DNA of 64,000 nucleotides from Megalobrama amblycephala (taxonomy: Eukaryota > Chordata > Actinopteri > Cypriniformes > Xenocyprididae). Where the stretch lies: the NCBI RefSeq assembly GCF_018812025.1, contig NC_063052.1, positions 15,951,186-16,015,185 of the forward strand. Reading direction: 5' to 3'. Positions 12,150 through 22,307 of the stretch are shown piece by piece. Under the pieces are notes generated by a model, which saw only the letters and a list, made by a program, of their open reading frames with translations, was not told the DNA's origin and did not search any database. Made by a program: the position numbers and the translations under genes. Each line of letters opens with the position of its first letter. Position 1 is the stretch's first letter.

Positions 12150-12283
12150 CTGCAAACACCTCGACTTCACACAGAGTAAGGATTTCATCATTTCCAGGTA
12201 AAAAAATATTGACATATCGCCCATTAACAGGCTCAAATGAAAATGTTTGTGTGCCATCAGGAGCAGTGAGAAGAGTTGTAGCC
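12150..12283 (-). CDS. Lectin gene 1, exon 3 (end of FTP domain 1)
   Basis: It encodes the closing strand of the FTP domain, including GRYVNIFLPGN and LTLCEVEVFAG. It has an AG acceptor and GT donor in the same phases (2 in, 1 out) as gene 2. The following intron is shortened to a few dozen bases, too short to splice normally. Confidence 0.8.
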
Positions 12284-13072
12284 CTACAAATACATAAAGA
12301 ACAGTGTTAAAATGAAAACCAGAGGCCTCGCATCTAACAAATTCAATTCAACTCTATTGAAATCAAATGGTTTTGTACAGCACTCTTCAAAATACAAATT
12401 ATTGTTCATGTTTTTATATTGCATTGCTACAAGAAACAATGGTCTTAACTTACAAGTGTCTAATCACTGTCTGGATTAAATATGTTCAAGTAAAGTTAAT
12501 CTCCATAGCTGTGGCTCTCTGAGTGGTTGGTTTGTGGAGGAGGTTCAATTTTGCCTCCTGTTTTATTAAACCAGACTGAGCATCATAAACATGGGAAGAT
12601 CAAACAACAACTGAACAACTGAAAAGAACAACTGAAACATTTCTTACAGCTCATTGTTGTTTCCGTTGTTGTCCAGACTGTTACCAATACGAATCTGAGC
12701 TCCTTTAAGCCGCTCTTTTCAACAGTCTTGACGATTAGTGATGGTAACTTTGTGTACACTGTAGACATTTCCAAGGTCAACTCTCCACCATGGATTAAAC
12801 TCAGAATTAGTGTGAGAATGTCTCGGTTACAAAGGTAACCCTCGTTCCCTGAAGGAGGGAACAGAGACATACGTACATACAGACATACCAACGAATAGGA
12901 ATCTTGCTAGAGAGGCCAATCTACTTCGAGTGTAACTACAACGAGCCAATGCACATTGGCATGCAATCATATGCATCAGCTGCTCGCCTCGCAGTGCGGG
13001 TATATAATGAGCAGCAGGTGCGTTCTTCAGGTTTTCGCTGAGGAGCCGAACCAAGCTGACTGTGGCGACGGG

Positions 13073-13183
13073 ACGTATGTCTCCATTCCCTCCTTCAGGG
13101 AACGAGGGTTACCTTTGTAACCGAGACGTTCCCATTCAGTCGGTCACGTTCGACGTACGTCGGACAGACTGACGAATAGGAAT
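13073..13183. repeat. Internal complementary region of the deleted DIRS element
   Basis: The left half is complementary to the element's 12820-12876 end and the right half to its 15065-15126 end. They meet at 13127/13128 (CCGAGAC|GTTCCC). This head-to-tail copy of both ends is the hallmark of DIRS elements, where it is thought to template completion of the circular DNA intermediate (family knowledge). Confidence 0.85.
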
Positions 13184-13731
13184 CCCTACCAAAGCGCCAC
13201 AGGAGCTGCCCTCTTCCAGCGCTCTGTTGTAAGCCACCTGAACCCCCTTGCCTGAGGACGGTGGGACAGGGCTAACACACAGAGAGGGTCGATCACTGCT
13301 GTTCCCAAAACCATTCAGTGAGACTATTGGATAACGCTGGGAAAGCGTAACCTTTCGTTAGGAAAGGAACGCTGCGGAAGCCACATCCTTCTCCGAAGGA
13401 GTTATGTGGAGGAGTACATATGGACTAACCTTGTAGGTTGTACAACATATGGAAGAACTAGGGTGACTCCAACTCGATGAGAGATGGGTTCTCCCAGAGG
13501 GAAAGACACGGCTTCGTTTAGGAGCAACCGTGGAAAAACCATATGGGATCCCCGTAGGGTCACACATATGGAACCCAGCCTAAATCCGGTTCTCAAGGAT
13601 GCAACGGAGTATAGGCCTGGCGCCAGACGCTCCGCCACGTCAGCTGCCGAAGGGTAACCGGAGGACTCAACAGGGTCTGCCCGTAGGGACTCTCTGGAGA
13701 AAAAGAGCACATGTAGCGCAGCAAGCCGACA

Positions 13732-14067
13732 CTAAGCCGGGGCCTCTTCGTGCCTCTGACCTGAGGCGAGAACACGGGAGGAGACCGGCTCAACACGAAG
13801 GCAATAGTACCTAGCGAACGTGTTAGGTGTTGCCCAGCCCGCAGCTATACAAATGTCTGTTAGCGAGGCGCCACGAGCCAGCGCCCAGGAGGATGCTACA
13901 CCTCTCGTGGAGTGAGCATGCAACCTGAGCGGGCAGGGCACACCCTGAGCTTGGTAAGCCAGGGCGATGGCATCCACTATCCAGTGGGAATTGTGCAGTA
14001 CTGTGCAGAAACTGCACAGCTTGCAATGCGCTAGAGAGGGAGGGGCCCTAGGGGGTTGGTTACCCAA
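13732..14067 (-). pseudogene. Tyrosine recombinase C-terminal part of DIRS element
   Basis: It encodes HWIVDAIALAYQAQG, the catalytic HSTRGVASSW box, AGWATPNTFARYY and further C-terminal residues, so the His-X-X-Arg, Trp and Tyr catalytic positions are present. The N-terminal half with the first catalytic Arg is missing. The nearest intact homologue is the recombinase ending at 45092. Confidence 0.8.
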
Positions 14068-14379
14068 AGGAACCCCTCAACCTCATGTCACCCAAGCCAT
14101 ATCAGCAAAGTAGACCTCTTCTGGTGCACCAGAGAGGGAGCTACAGTGGAGATTAAGCAAGGGAACCATGCATCCAGAGCGCCAAGCGAGAGCTGGGTTG
14201 CCGTGCCCGACAGCTCGACGCCACACGACACGCAGAGGAGCGAGAGTTTTGCTTTCGCTGATTTCCACGGTCTCCCAAAGTGTTGGGCAGACCCGCAGCT
14301 GTGATTTTACACACAAGCGGCAGCTGGCCAACAACAGAGGGGACTCGAGCTTCCCGGAGAAAGAAGAGTCATGACCGGC

Positions 14380-14560
14380 GTGTCGACGTGATCATGTTCT
14401 CATATGAAAACATGAATCACCCACGAGCATCACTTCAGCACACGCCCAGACATGTGAAACAATGATTGTGGCCGTCAGTGAGGACAGGAAACGACCGCAT
14501 CCAGAAGTACACTGGTAGAATGTCATCTTTAAAAAGACGCAAATCTACTTGTGTAAACTC
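14380..14560 (-). pseudogene. DIRS gag N-terminal remnant (zinc-finger-like)
   Basis: The minus strand reads TSGCGRFL followed by a frame break. It aligns with VSGCGRYLAPRDGHQRC at 52380-52484 and SRCGRFLTSPDGY at 61510-61550. The common DIRS leader TCTTTAAAAAGACGC precedes it. The cysteine pattern is broken by frameshift. Confidence 0.55.
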
Positions 14561-14965
14561 TTTTAGGGACTACTCTTTTAGGTGCCGAAGCACGCAGGGG
14601 AATGACCGCTGCAGCACAGACGGGGATAGTGCAGCCTGTCGTGTGCACTCTCTCCTTGTAGCCGCCCTCTTACCAGCTGTGAGAACAGCTCTTAAGCGCT
14701 CAAAAACGCACCGTTCACCAGCCGTGAGAACGGCTTTTTACAACTGAGGCTTTACTCTCTCAAAAAGGCAAAACAAAAGAAAAGAGAAAATAAAGAAGAG
14801 AGATCGGTCCCGCTGCAGTGCTTTCTGCCTGCACCAACACAAAGAGCAGATTTTCCAAAAAAGCTGACTCGTTAAAGACAAACACTCGCTCGTAGACACC
14901 ACTGTTTGTTACAGACGGTTCGGCTCCGAAGCGAAAAGCTAAAGATGCAACGCACCTGCTGCTCA

Positions 14966-14972
14966 TTATATA
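14966..14972 (-). promoter_or_regulatory. TATA-like box in DIRS inverted repeat
   Basis: TATATAA on the minus strand within GGGTATATAATGAGCAGC, at the place equivalent to TATATAAG in the full DIRS element (40040). The leader and gag start follow downstream. Confidence 0.45.
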
Positions 14973-15452
14973 CCCGCGCTGCGAGGCGAGCAGCTGATAC
15001 ATATGATTGCATGCCAATGTGCATTGGCTCGTTGTAGTTACACTCGAAGTAGATTGGCCTCTCTAGCGAGATTCCTATTCGTCGGTCTGTCCGACGTACG
15101 TCGAACGTGACCGACTGAATGGGAACATGAGCCCTTATTGGCATCTGAGTTTCTGTTTCCATCTACTGCATGTTGAGCAGCTCCCAGCGGGGCTGTGGAG
15201 GACTGCACAGCCTTGGCATTAAGAGCAAGATTCCCTGTTCAATATGATATGAAATAGAAAAAAAGAGGAAAATATAGGTTCAAAGCAATACAAATAAAAA
15301 TTATAAATAATAAAAATCAATCAATCAGAAGTTTTCAATTACCATATTTCAGCCTATAATTTTAATAAATTAATCTGATTGATATGTAATGATACACAAT
15401 GGTTACAGATTTTTAAATCAAGGCATTTTTCCTTGTATTATTCTAAATGTAC

Positions 15453-15516
15453 CTTTGGAATCAGCGACGCACAGTCCAGTAAAAAGTGTTAGAAACACAA
15501 TCACACAGATGGCCAT
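15453..15516 (-). CDS. Lectin gene 1, exon 1 (signal peptide)
   Basis: It begins ATG and encodes MAICVIVFLTLFTGLCVADS, a classical signal peptide with a hydrophobic core and an Ala-X-Ser-type end. The exon ends in phase 1 before GTAC. Gene 2 has the same exon one codon shorter. Confidence 0.85.
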
Positions 15517-15639
15517 CCTGATATAAGACACAACAACACATCACCTCACCTCAGCATATGAAGGAATCAATTTTCAATTTCTCATCCTCATTTACACAAA
15601 GAAACAACAAGTTATTTTACTTACTAAATTGTTGAAAAT

Positions 15640-15929
15640 GGATATGTCTTTTTACACAAATGCATTGCTTCACTTCACAAGGCCTTTATTAACCCCCCAG
15701 AGCCGTGTTGAGTACACGTTTATGATGGATGAATGTGGATGGAGGCACTTTCTTCAGCTCATACTCATTGGTATCGCTCGCTGCCATTATAAAGTTTGGA
15801 TGCATCAGGATATTTATTAATATATCTCCGATTGTGTTCATCAGAAAGAAGAAAGTCATTTACACCTAGGATGGCTTGAGGGTGAGCAAAGCTTGGGGTA
15901 ATTTTCATTTGAAAGTGAACTAATCCTTT
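15640..15929. mobile_element. MITE-like fragment
   Basis: Its right end reads GGGGTAATTTTCATTTGAAAG then TGAACTAATCCTTTAA, the usual terminus of an abundant fish MITE (GGTGAACTAACCCTTTAA type). The left terminus is unclear. It separates the 5' flank of lectin gene 1 from block 1 copy B. Confidence 0.45.
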
Positions 15930-16990
15930 AATTGCTGTACAAATAATTAACTTCCTCCTTTCAGATTCCTTAGATAAGTTTTGTTTTGAGGAATCGAGGA
16001 ATCGTAATGAAACGTTTTTAAATCTTATAGAGACAAATTGTCAATACAGCTGATTCTTGTTGAATGTTCTTTTGTCATTATTGGATTGCAGTGAGCGCAA
16101 TAAGACACTTTAAGACTACTATATACTATACCTTTACACCCTGACTTTAATTGTCCAAATGGAAATTTAGTTTTATTACTAAACCTCCATTGCATATCAT
16201 GCTCTCAAAGAAACACCATTAACAGATTGTTTACTAACAAGGCCTTCTTTTTGTCAGAACAGTTGTGATTAATCAAAAGTGATTGGTATAGTGATTAGTA
16301 CAATGTTGTATTAAATTACAAATTTATTCAATATTCAATTTAGTGATAAAGTATAACTGAGTATATTCAGTCCATTCTATAGAATGAACAATTGCCACCT
16401 AATGAAACTCATTGTTCAATAAGTAACTGTGATGTTTTAATGTAATTTAATCTAGCTGCTCTTAATCATCAACAAACTCATTTGATTTATTATTTTGTGT
16501 TTTTGCGAAGTTCGAACCTGACATTTAATCTGATATAATGGTTTTGTAAAAAGGAAACATAAGTAGCACAACTATTGTAGTCTTTTTAACAAAGAGCTGT
16601 GTTACTAATGTGAGTTTTAAGAGTTTTGCAAATGAATCACTAGTGAAAGTGATATCAAATTGATCAACAAATTACATTTTTTTCATTCCAATTATAACAT
16701 TACCCTGGTGTAGAGAGTGCATAAACATTCAAGTCACCTGGAATTCATCACTGTATCAACCTCACAGAAGACCTTCACAATTCAGCAGTTATCCGCTTTT
16801 AAACAAAATCATGTTTTTATATAATAAAGCATGGCATTATTAATATTTGTTTATAAACACATGCTATATTTATTATATATCCAATATATTATTCATATGA
16901 GGAATATTATGTAAAAACATTTCAAACCAAAAATGTGCTATTAAACATAGATTTGAATATGTATGTAGTGAGTACAAGACGATTTAAATA
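15930..16990. repeat. Tandem-duplication block 1, copy B
   Basis: It aligns with 3340-5000 and 46640-47520. It lacks the solo LTR found in copy A and so shows the empty site (near 16865). It lies upstream of lectin gene 1, matching copy C upstream of gene 2. Confidence 0.7.
15965..16053 (+). pseudogene. Exon-like open tail, copy B (diverged)
   Basis: The same CAG-acceptor context as 3374 and 46698. It starts DSLDKFCFEES, but the tyrosine and second cysteine block has diverged to RNRNETFLNL, and the stop is displaced downstream. This copy looks decayed. Confidence 0.25.
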
Positions 16991-17092
16991 CATGTTTGCT
17001 CGCCATTGTGTCTTTTGCTTTGGAACTTAAACAAACAACACTAAATAAGACAGAAAATTCACACAGAGCACTTGCTAAAACACAAGAAGCTA

Positions 17093-17693
17093 CACTCTTA
17101 CAAAAATACAAAAATGCTGGGTTAAAAACAACCCAAGTTGAAAATAGAACAAACCCAGTGGTTGGGTTAAATGTTTGCCCAACCTGCCGGGTAGTTTTAT
17201 TTAACTCAACTTTTGTTTAAAAATTACTGTATTGCTTGCTTAAAATGAACCCAAAATATGTTGGAAATTATCATTTATTAATGTGTTTAATAAATTAACA
17301 TACATTAATAAGTTTAATGAATAATAATTAAACAATAAACATTAAATAAATTGCTTATTAGTAAAAGTCCACCTTTTGAATATTATTGTTGCCTCTAGTA
17401 ATTATGTGTCTCTTTAATTTCCAACCTATTTTGGGTTCATGTTAAACCAGCAATATAATCATTTTTAAACAATATTTGAGTTAAATAAAACTGCCCACCC
17501 AGACAGCAACATAGTGTGGCCCAGATCTGGCCCACATCTGGTACATGTGGATTACATGCGGATCAAATGTGGGCCGGATCTGGGCCGACACTATGTTGCT
17601 GTCAGGGCAGCACATTGGACAAACATTTAACCCAAACGCTGGGTTTGTCCATTTTCAACCCAAATAGGTTTTAACCCAGCATTTTTTAGAGTG
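17093..17693. mobile_element. TA-flanked palindromic MITE (601 bp)
   Basis: The ends CACTCTTAC...GCTGGGTTAAAA and TTTTAACCCAGCATTTT...AGAGTG are inverted. TA dinucleotides flank both sides (17091-17092, 17694-17695), as for Tc1/mariner-type insertions. It carries no transposase. A second short hairpin element is nested at 17502-17606. Confidence 0.7.
17502..17606. mobile_element. Short hairpin repeat nested in MITE
   Basis: GACAGCAACATAGTGTGGCC on the left pairs with GGCCGACACTATGTTGCTGTC-type sequence on the right, giving an almost complete hairpin of about 105 bp. It interrupts the TA-flanked MITE. No obvious coding content. Confidence 0.65.
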
Positions 17694-17697
17694 TAAC

Positions 17698-17981
17698 TGT
17701 TACAGAGCCTCATATTTCAGTCTTCCCCTGTGACCTAGTTTCCCCGTTCTGTTCATTAGTTCATTTGATCCACCTGTGTCTTGTTAATTATCCCATCACC
17801 TTGTTTAGTTCCTTTGTTAGTCGCATGTATATATATCCTGTGTTCTCCTTCACTCCTTGTCCGTTCTTGTCTCCACATGTTAATGCTGTCTTTACCCCGT
17901 TTGGAATCTACTGTGTCTCATTAAAGTATTGTTAATCGTCATCTTCGTCTTCATCATGCTTTGGTACACAGCACACGTAAC
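17698..17981 (+). mobile_element. LTR 1 of a gag-only LTR element
   Basis: It begins TGTTACAGAGCC and ends near CACACGTAAC. A near-identical copy lies at 19881-20156. It contains TATATAT (17827-17835) and ATTAAAG (17921). The direct repeat with the second copy continues past the LTR into the leader, to 18142. Confidence 0.7.
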
Positions 17982-18189
17982 GGTAAGAATGTTGATCTGG
18001 GTGCACTTTATAGCTTCTTGGTCCTGATGTAAACCAGCCGTCATGTCGTTGGACGAGTTCACACACGTGCTTCAGATGCAATCATGCAGAAGCGTTCCCA
18101 AAGCGCCCTTGAAGCAGTGCTCGAAAGGGAACAAAACAAACACCGTTTTTGCGGTGATTTTCTTTTTGTTTGTTTTTTCCCCTTTTTCC

Positions 18190-19530
18190 TTCATCATGGA
18201 CCCTGATGTTGCCATACTTCACCTGGAGCAGAGGGACCGCTTCCTGGAGGCTCACACCATGAATTTTTGGAGCTGGCGTGCCGTACACACTATCCTGAAT
18301 GCACGCTCTGTGTGCTTTATCTCTACAGCCTAAGTGAGCGGTCCCGAGCACGCCTCCCAGGGAGCGGTCCTCGGAAGAACTTCGCCGCACTCGTGGAGTG
18401 GGTGCTGGTGAGTAACGACTCACCTGTCACCGTCGGTCCCGCGGATGATGACTTCGCCGCCAGCCCCACTCCACTACCAGAAGCCAGTCAGTCACCACCG
18501 ACGAACGTCGCAACGTAGATGTTACACGTGCCCACCGCAGACCGAGGAGGCCAGCTTGCCGCGATGGATGAGCCAGGACTGAGGACAAGGTCAGACGGTA
18601 CCATCGCCCCGGAGCCAACCTCACAGTAAGGGTCTGACCAGGTGCGCGAGCCAGTTACATCATGCGACGTTGAGGGAGTACTCGTGGAGCTCGACGGCTG
18701 GGAGGAAAGCTCCGCCCACAACACTGCCACGAAGGCTGAACTGACTGACACTGGTAAATATTTTGAGAAACTGAAAGACATTTTTATGGATAATTTAATA
18801 GATTTTTTCGGAGAGGTGACTTCCCATTCCCCTGATTTTCCTGTTTTTAATCAATCTCCTGAGCTTCCTGAGGACCATTCTCCAGCGTTCTCCAGTTCTC
18901 CTATGTCTCCTGAGTTCCCTGTCTGCCCACCCAGCCTCCTTCTCCCGCCTCCTCCGTCACCCAGTTTGTCAGCCATTTCCTCAGCCCCACCATTTCTGCC
19001 CTTCAGCCGCTTGACATCTCCCACATGCCAGGTGGGGATGTCAAGCATCTTCAGGCCCTCCACTCCATCCATTCAAGGATCCCCTGCCTCCACTTCCAGC
19101 CTCCACGCCCCCTGCTCCACCTCGGCCCGTCGACACTTCGGTGTCACCCTGGCTGCTCCCTCCCTAGGCTCTACCGGACCCCATCGGCCATACAGCTTCT
19201 CCGGACTCCCTCGTCTTTCCGGCTTTGCCTTGGTCAGTCGTCCACCTGCCTACACCTATGGTTCTGTCTGGCTCCCCCTTTCCTCCAGCTCCCCCTACAT
19301 CCTCGGTCCCACTGGCTCAGCCTCTGCCCTCTGGATGTCCGCTTCCTCCTCGGATGCTCGTCACCATGGCTCCTCCTCGGTCTCCGGGACCATCGGCTGC
19401 GCGTGGGCTCGTCGGCTCTTCAGTTTCATCTGGGTCTCTAGATGAATCTACGTTGGTCATCCCCAGGGTGTCGTATGCCCCCAAGCTGACTCCACCATGG
19501 CTCCTCCCACCTGCGACTCTACCCTTGAAT
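18190..19530 (+). pseudogene. Proline-rich gag-like region of LTR element
   Basis: Successive frames encode LEQRDRFLEAHTMNF, LYSLSERSRARLPGSGP, RKNFAALVEWVLVSNDSP and then a long proline/serine-rich part (18810-19445). This order matches a very abundant fish repeat protein with a retrotransposon gag-like N-terminal region and a Pro-rich tail (recognised from memory). It is broken by frameshifts near 18270 and 18520. No protease, RT or integrase follows before the next LTR, so the element is non-autonomous. Confidence 0.65.
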
Positions 19531-19776
19531 GTTTGACTCTACCCATCCGAGTGCACACACATACAGCAGTGAGTATTTAACACTTACACACCGTGAACAC
19601 ACAATCGGAGCAGTGGGTAACCTCATTTGTGGGTAATGAGTGGACTCTACCCTGGGGCCTCATCCTGGCTGGCTTCTGGGGTAACATCTGGCTCCTCCTG
19701 CTCCTGGCTTCCCCCTGGCTCCTCCCACCCTCCACTCCCCCTTGGACTGCCACTGTTATTTTCCATGGACTCTTTT

Positions 19777-19801
19777 CTTTTTTTTTTTTTTTTTTTTTTT
19801 T
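19777..19801. repeat. Poly-T tract in gag-only LTR element
   Basis: A T homopolymer within the 3' part of the element. The lysine- or phenylalanine-rich frames across it are artefacts. Confidence 0.9.
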
Positions 19802-19880
19802 ACTCCACCCTCCTCCAGAACCCCCTCCCTCTGTTGGACTCTTACGGCGCAAGGACGCGCCTATCCGGGAGGGGGCGAAC

Positions 19881-20317
19881 TGTTACAGAGCCTCATATTT
19901 CAGTCTTCCCCTGTGACCTAGTTTCCCCGTTCTGTTCATTTGATCCACCTGTGTCTTGTTAATTATCCCATCACCTTGTTTAGTTCCTTTGTTACTCGCA
20001 TGTGTATATATACCCTGTGTTCTCCTTCACTCCTTGTCCGTTCTCGTTGTTGTCTCCACGTTAATGCTGTCTTTACCCTGTTTGGAATCTACTGTGTCTC
20101 ATTAAAGTATTGTTAATCGTCATCTTCATCATGCTTTGGTACACAGCACACGTAACGGTAAGAATGTTGATCTGGGTGCACTTTATAGCTTCTTGGTCCT
20201 GATGTAAACCAGCCGTCATGTCGTTGGACGAGTTCACACACGTGCTTCAGATGCAATCATGCAGAAGCGTTCCCAAAGCGCCCTTGAAGCAGTGCTCGAA
20301 AGGGAACAAAACAAACA
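19881..20317 (+). mobile_element. LTR 2 plus duplicated leader
   Basis: TGTTACAG follows a purine-rich GGGAGGGGGCGAAC (about 19867-19880), as a polypurine tract precedes a 3' LTR. The repeat matches 17698-18142, including about 160 bp beyond the LTR. The element is therefore a tandem LTR-internal-LTR-leader array rather than a simple two-LTR provirus. Confidence 0.65.
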
Positions 20318-20344
20318 AAAAAAGATATTCTGAAGAATGTTTCC

Positions 20345-20346
<2 letters not shown>

Positions 20347-20386
<40 letters not shown>
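20347..20386. repeat. Poly-T tract, about 40 bp
   Basis: A T homopolymer next to the LINE endonuclease fragment. Frames crossing it are not genes. Confidence 0.95.
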
Positions 20387-20387
<1 letters not shown>

Positions 20388-20394
20388 TGCATCA

Positions 20395-20700
20395 ATGAAG
20401 TTTAAAACCCAACCCAGGTTAGCACACTTGAACACTTGCTCTATAAACATCTGTGACATTATTGTGGACAAGAATTTGGACTTTCTTTGTCTGTGAAACG
20501 TGGCATCAGCCAAATGACTATATGAATCTTAATATGTGTGTCTTACCAGGCTATACTTATATTGATTAACCGCGAACCGCTGGTAATGGTGGCGGTCTTG
20601 CTGTTATTTATAGATCTGATGTCTCCGTCACTGAAGTTACATTGCCTTGCTCTTCTTCATTTGAATGTTTGGTGTCCCATACTTGGATTTTGTGCTTTGC
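20395..20700 (+). pseudogene. LINE endonuclease fragment
   Basis: Across frames the translation shows NICDIIVDKNLDFLCLXET, then NDYMNLN, PGYTYID, GGLAVIYRSDVSVTEV-like and SFECLV blocks. This is the order in the apurinic-endonuclease domain of L2/CR1 LINEs. It is frameshifted and short. It may be a piece transduced into or inserted in the LTR array. Confidence 0.6.
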
Positions 20701-20707
20701 ATTTCAG

Positions 20708-20812
20708 ACATCTGAGTGCACACACATACAGCAGTGAGTGTTTAACACTTACACACCGTGAACACACAATCGGAGCAGTGGGTAACCTCATTTGTGGGTA
20801 ATGAGTGGAAGT
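20708..20812 (+). repeat. Duplicate of LTR-element internal segment
   Basis: It matches 19553-19640 with few changes (GTGCACACACATACAGCAGT, then CACACCGTGAACACACAATC). Together with the leader repeat it outlines a second, deleted unit of the gag-only element. Confidence 0.7.
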
Positions 20813-21365
20813 GAGTGCTGTGTGAACTCTTAACATTAATAAAATGCATGTTGTGCTGTAATATGGTAAACTTGAAGAAGAAATTGAGCAATGTCACATT
20901 CGCAATTACAGATTTGTCTGATGGGAACTATGAGTCTTTCTATATATACAGATTAATACATGATAGTAGTTCTTTAAACAAGGAATTCAATTATACAAAT
21001 AACTTGTATAATCTGCTTTGGGGTTTTAATGCTTTGATTAAATTTATTTATGCATCATTTTATCTTTTGCCAGAGCTTCTGCTCTATATATTACAACAAA
21101 ACACATCCCAGGGCTTTGAGATGTACGATCTTATCAAAGTCCTGCAGAGAAAGACAATCTCTTCATCATAGAATATAATGACAAAGTATGTAGAAATAGT
21201 TTTGAGCATTTATTTATTTAGTTTTTTGTTGTATGGCACAAATTACAAATATTAAAATCCATTTTTATGCTTTTCATTTTGCTGTTTAGGTCAACTTCCG
21301 TTACATTTTATCCCACCTGACCCCAGAGATGAGCCCAACTGGTTCAATTAAACAAGTGAAAGAGT
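20813..21365. other. Unassigned sequence
   Basis: A 118-codon open frame (20815-21171, plus) starts MLCELLTLIKCML but shows no family resemblance, no start context of note and AT-biased composition. I do not support it as a gene. Confidence 0.3.
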
Positions 21366-21711
21366 CAAAAATAATTTCAATTCAAGTCAATTCAATTCAA
21401 TTCACATTTATTTGTATAGCACTTTTCACGAATACACATCGTTTCAAAGCAGCTTTACAGAGAATGCATGTCAACATTACAATTTAAAGAATACAATTAG
21501 CAAATAATGTAATAATTTAGGCAATTAATTTACAATCACTGTTGGCAGTTTAACTGAAGGTAGAAGCAATGAGTTCCTGGAAAAATGAATTACATATTAA
21601 CAATGGTGTCCCAAGGTAAAACAGAAAAGCAAATGGAGAATAATTAGCGTAGCTGCTGTTCATAACATTAAGCAAAGATAGTCATGTGCAATTGATCTGG
21701 TATGAGATGCA

Positions 21712-21984
21712 TTATGTGAATGCTTGGCTAAAGCGATGCGTCTTTAATCTAGATTTAAACTGGGTGAGCGAGTCTGAGCCCCGAACATTATCAGGAAGAC
21801 TATTCCAGAGTATAGGAGCCAAATGTGAAAACACTCTCCCTCCTTTAGTGGACTTAGATATCCTAGGTACAACCAGAAGTCCAGAGTTTTGTGATCTTAA
21901 AGAGCGTGAAGGATTGTAAGGCGATAGAAGATTGGTTATGTACACAGGAGCTAGACCATTTAGAGCCTTATAGGTCATTAGCAA
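21712..21984 (-). pseudogene. LINE ORF2 C-terminal part
   Basis: It encodes MLMTYKALNGLAPVYI, NPSRSLRSQNSG and LWNSLPDNVRGSDSLTQFKS followed by a short tail and stop, the conserved C-terminus of fish L2 LINE ORF2. A homologous but diverged copy is at 63584-63898. Confidence 0.85.
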
Positions 21985-22307
21985 TACTTTATAATTGATA
22001 CGGAACTTAATGGGTAACCAGTGTAGAGATGATAAAATTGGTGATATATGATCATATTTTCTTGACCTGGTAAGAACTCTAGCAGCTGCATTTTGTACTA
22101 ATTGTAGCTTGTTTATTGAGGAAGCAGGACAACCAGCTAATAATGCATTACAGTAATCTAGTCAAGACGTCATGAAAGCATGAACTAACTTTTCTTAACA
22201 TATTGCGTATCTTAGCAATGTTTCAGAGGTGGAAGAACGCTGTTTTTGTAACATATGAAATATGATTTTCAAAGGACAAGTTGCTGTCTAATATAACACC
22301 CAGGTCT

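Larger units (their letters stand above)
12820..15126 (-). mobile_element. Internally deleted DIRS-like element inside lectin gene 1
   Basis: On the minus strand it starts GTTCCCATTCAGTC (15126) and ends CCGAGAC (12820), and the outer arms are inverted repeats. It holds an internal complementary region (13073-13183), a tyrosine recombinase C-terminal part (13732-14067) and a degraded gag start (about 14380-14560). Reverse transcriptase and RNase H are missing, so it is non-autonomous, 2307 bp. The flanks show no long duplication. Removing it and leaving one GTT restores a Gly-Ser-Cys-Ser-His reading frame in the host exon, with the right-hand GTT now ATT. Confidence 0.85.
10432..15516 (-). 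pseudogene. F-type lectin (fucolectin-like) gene 1, disrupted paralogue
   Basis: Exons on the minus strand are 15453-15516, 15127-15234 plus 12648-12816 (one exon split by a DIRS element), 12150-12283, 11133-11415, 10796-10932, and a last exon starting at 10686 with TAA at 10682-10684. An AATAAA signal lies at 10436-10441 (minus). The predicted product would be a secreted lectin with a signal peptide and two FTP domains like gene 2. Three lesions are visible: a 2.3-kb DIRS insertion in the exon coding domain 1, a TGA in place of the second Cys of the CC pair (12719-12721), and collapse of the intron before the 33-nt linker exon (about 12090-12149). Skipping that symmetric exon would keep the frame, but the other two lesions would not be tolerated. 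Splice sites are otherwise intact, which suggests recent loss. Confidence 0.85.

Noticed and set aside
19577..19962. Lysine- and phenylalanine-rich frames
   Set aside because: They run through the T homopolymer at 19777-19801 and are artefacts of it.
20815..21171. 118-codon open frame, possible small gene
   Set aside because: No recognisable domain, AT-driven composition, and it sits in a repeat-derived region between two retroelements.
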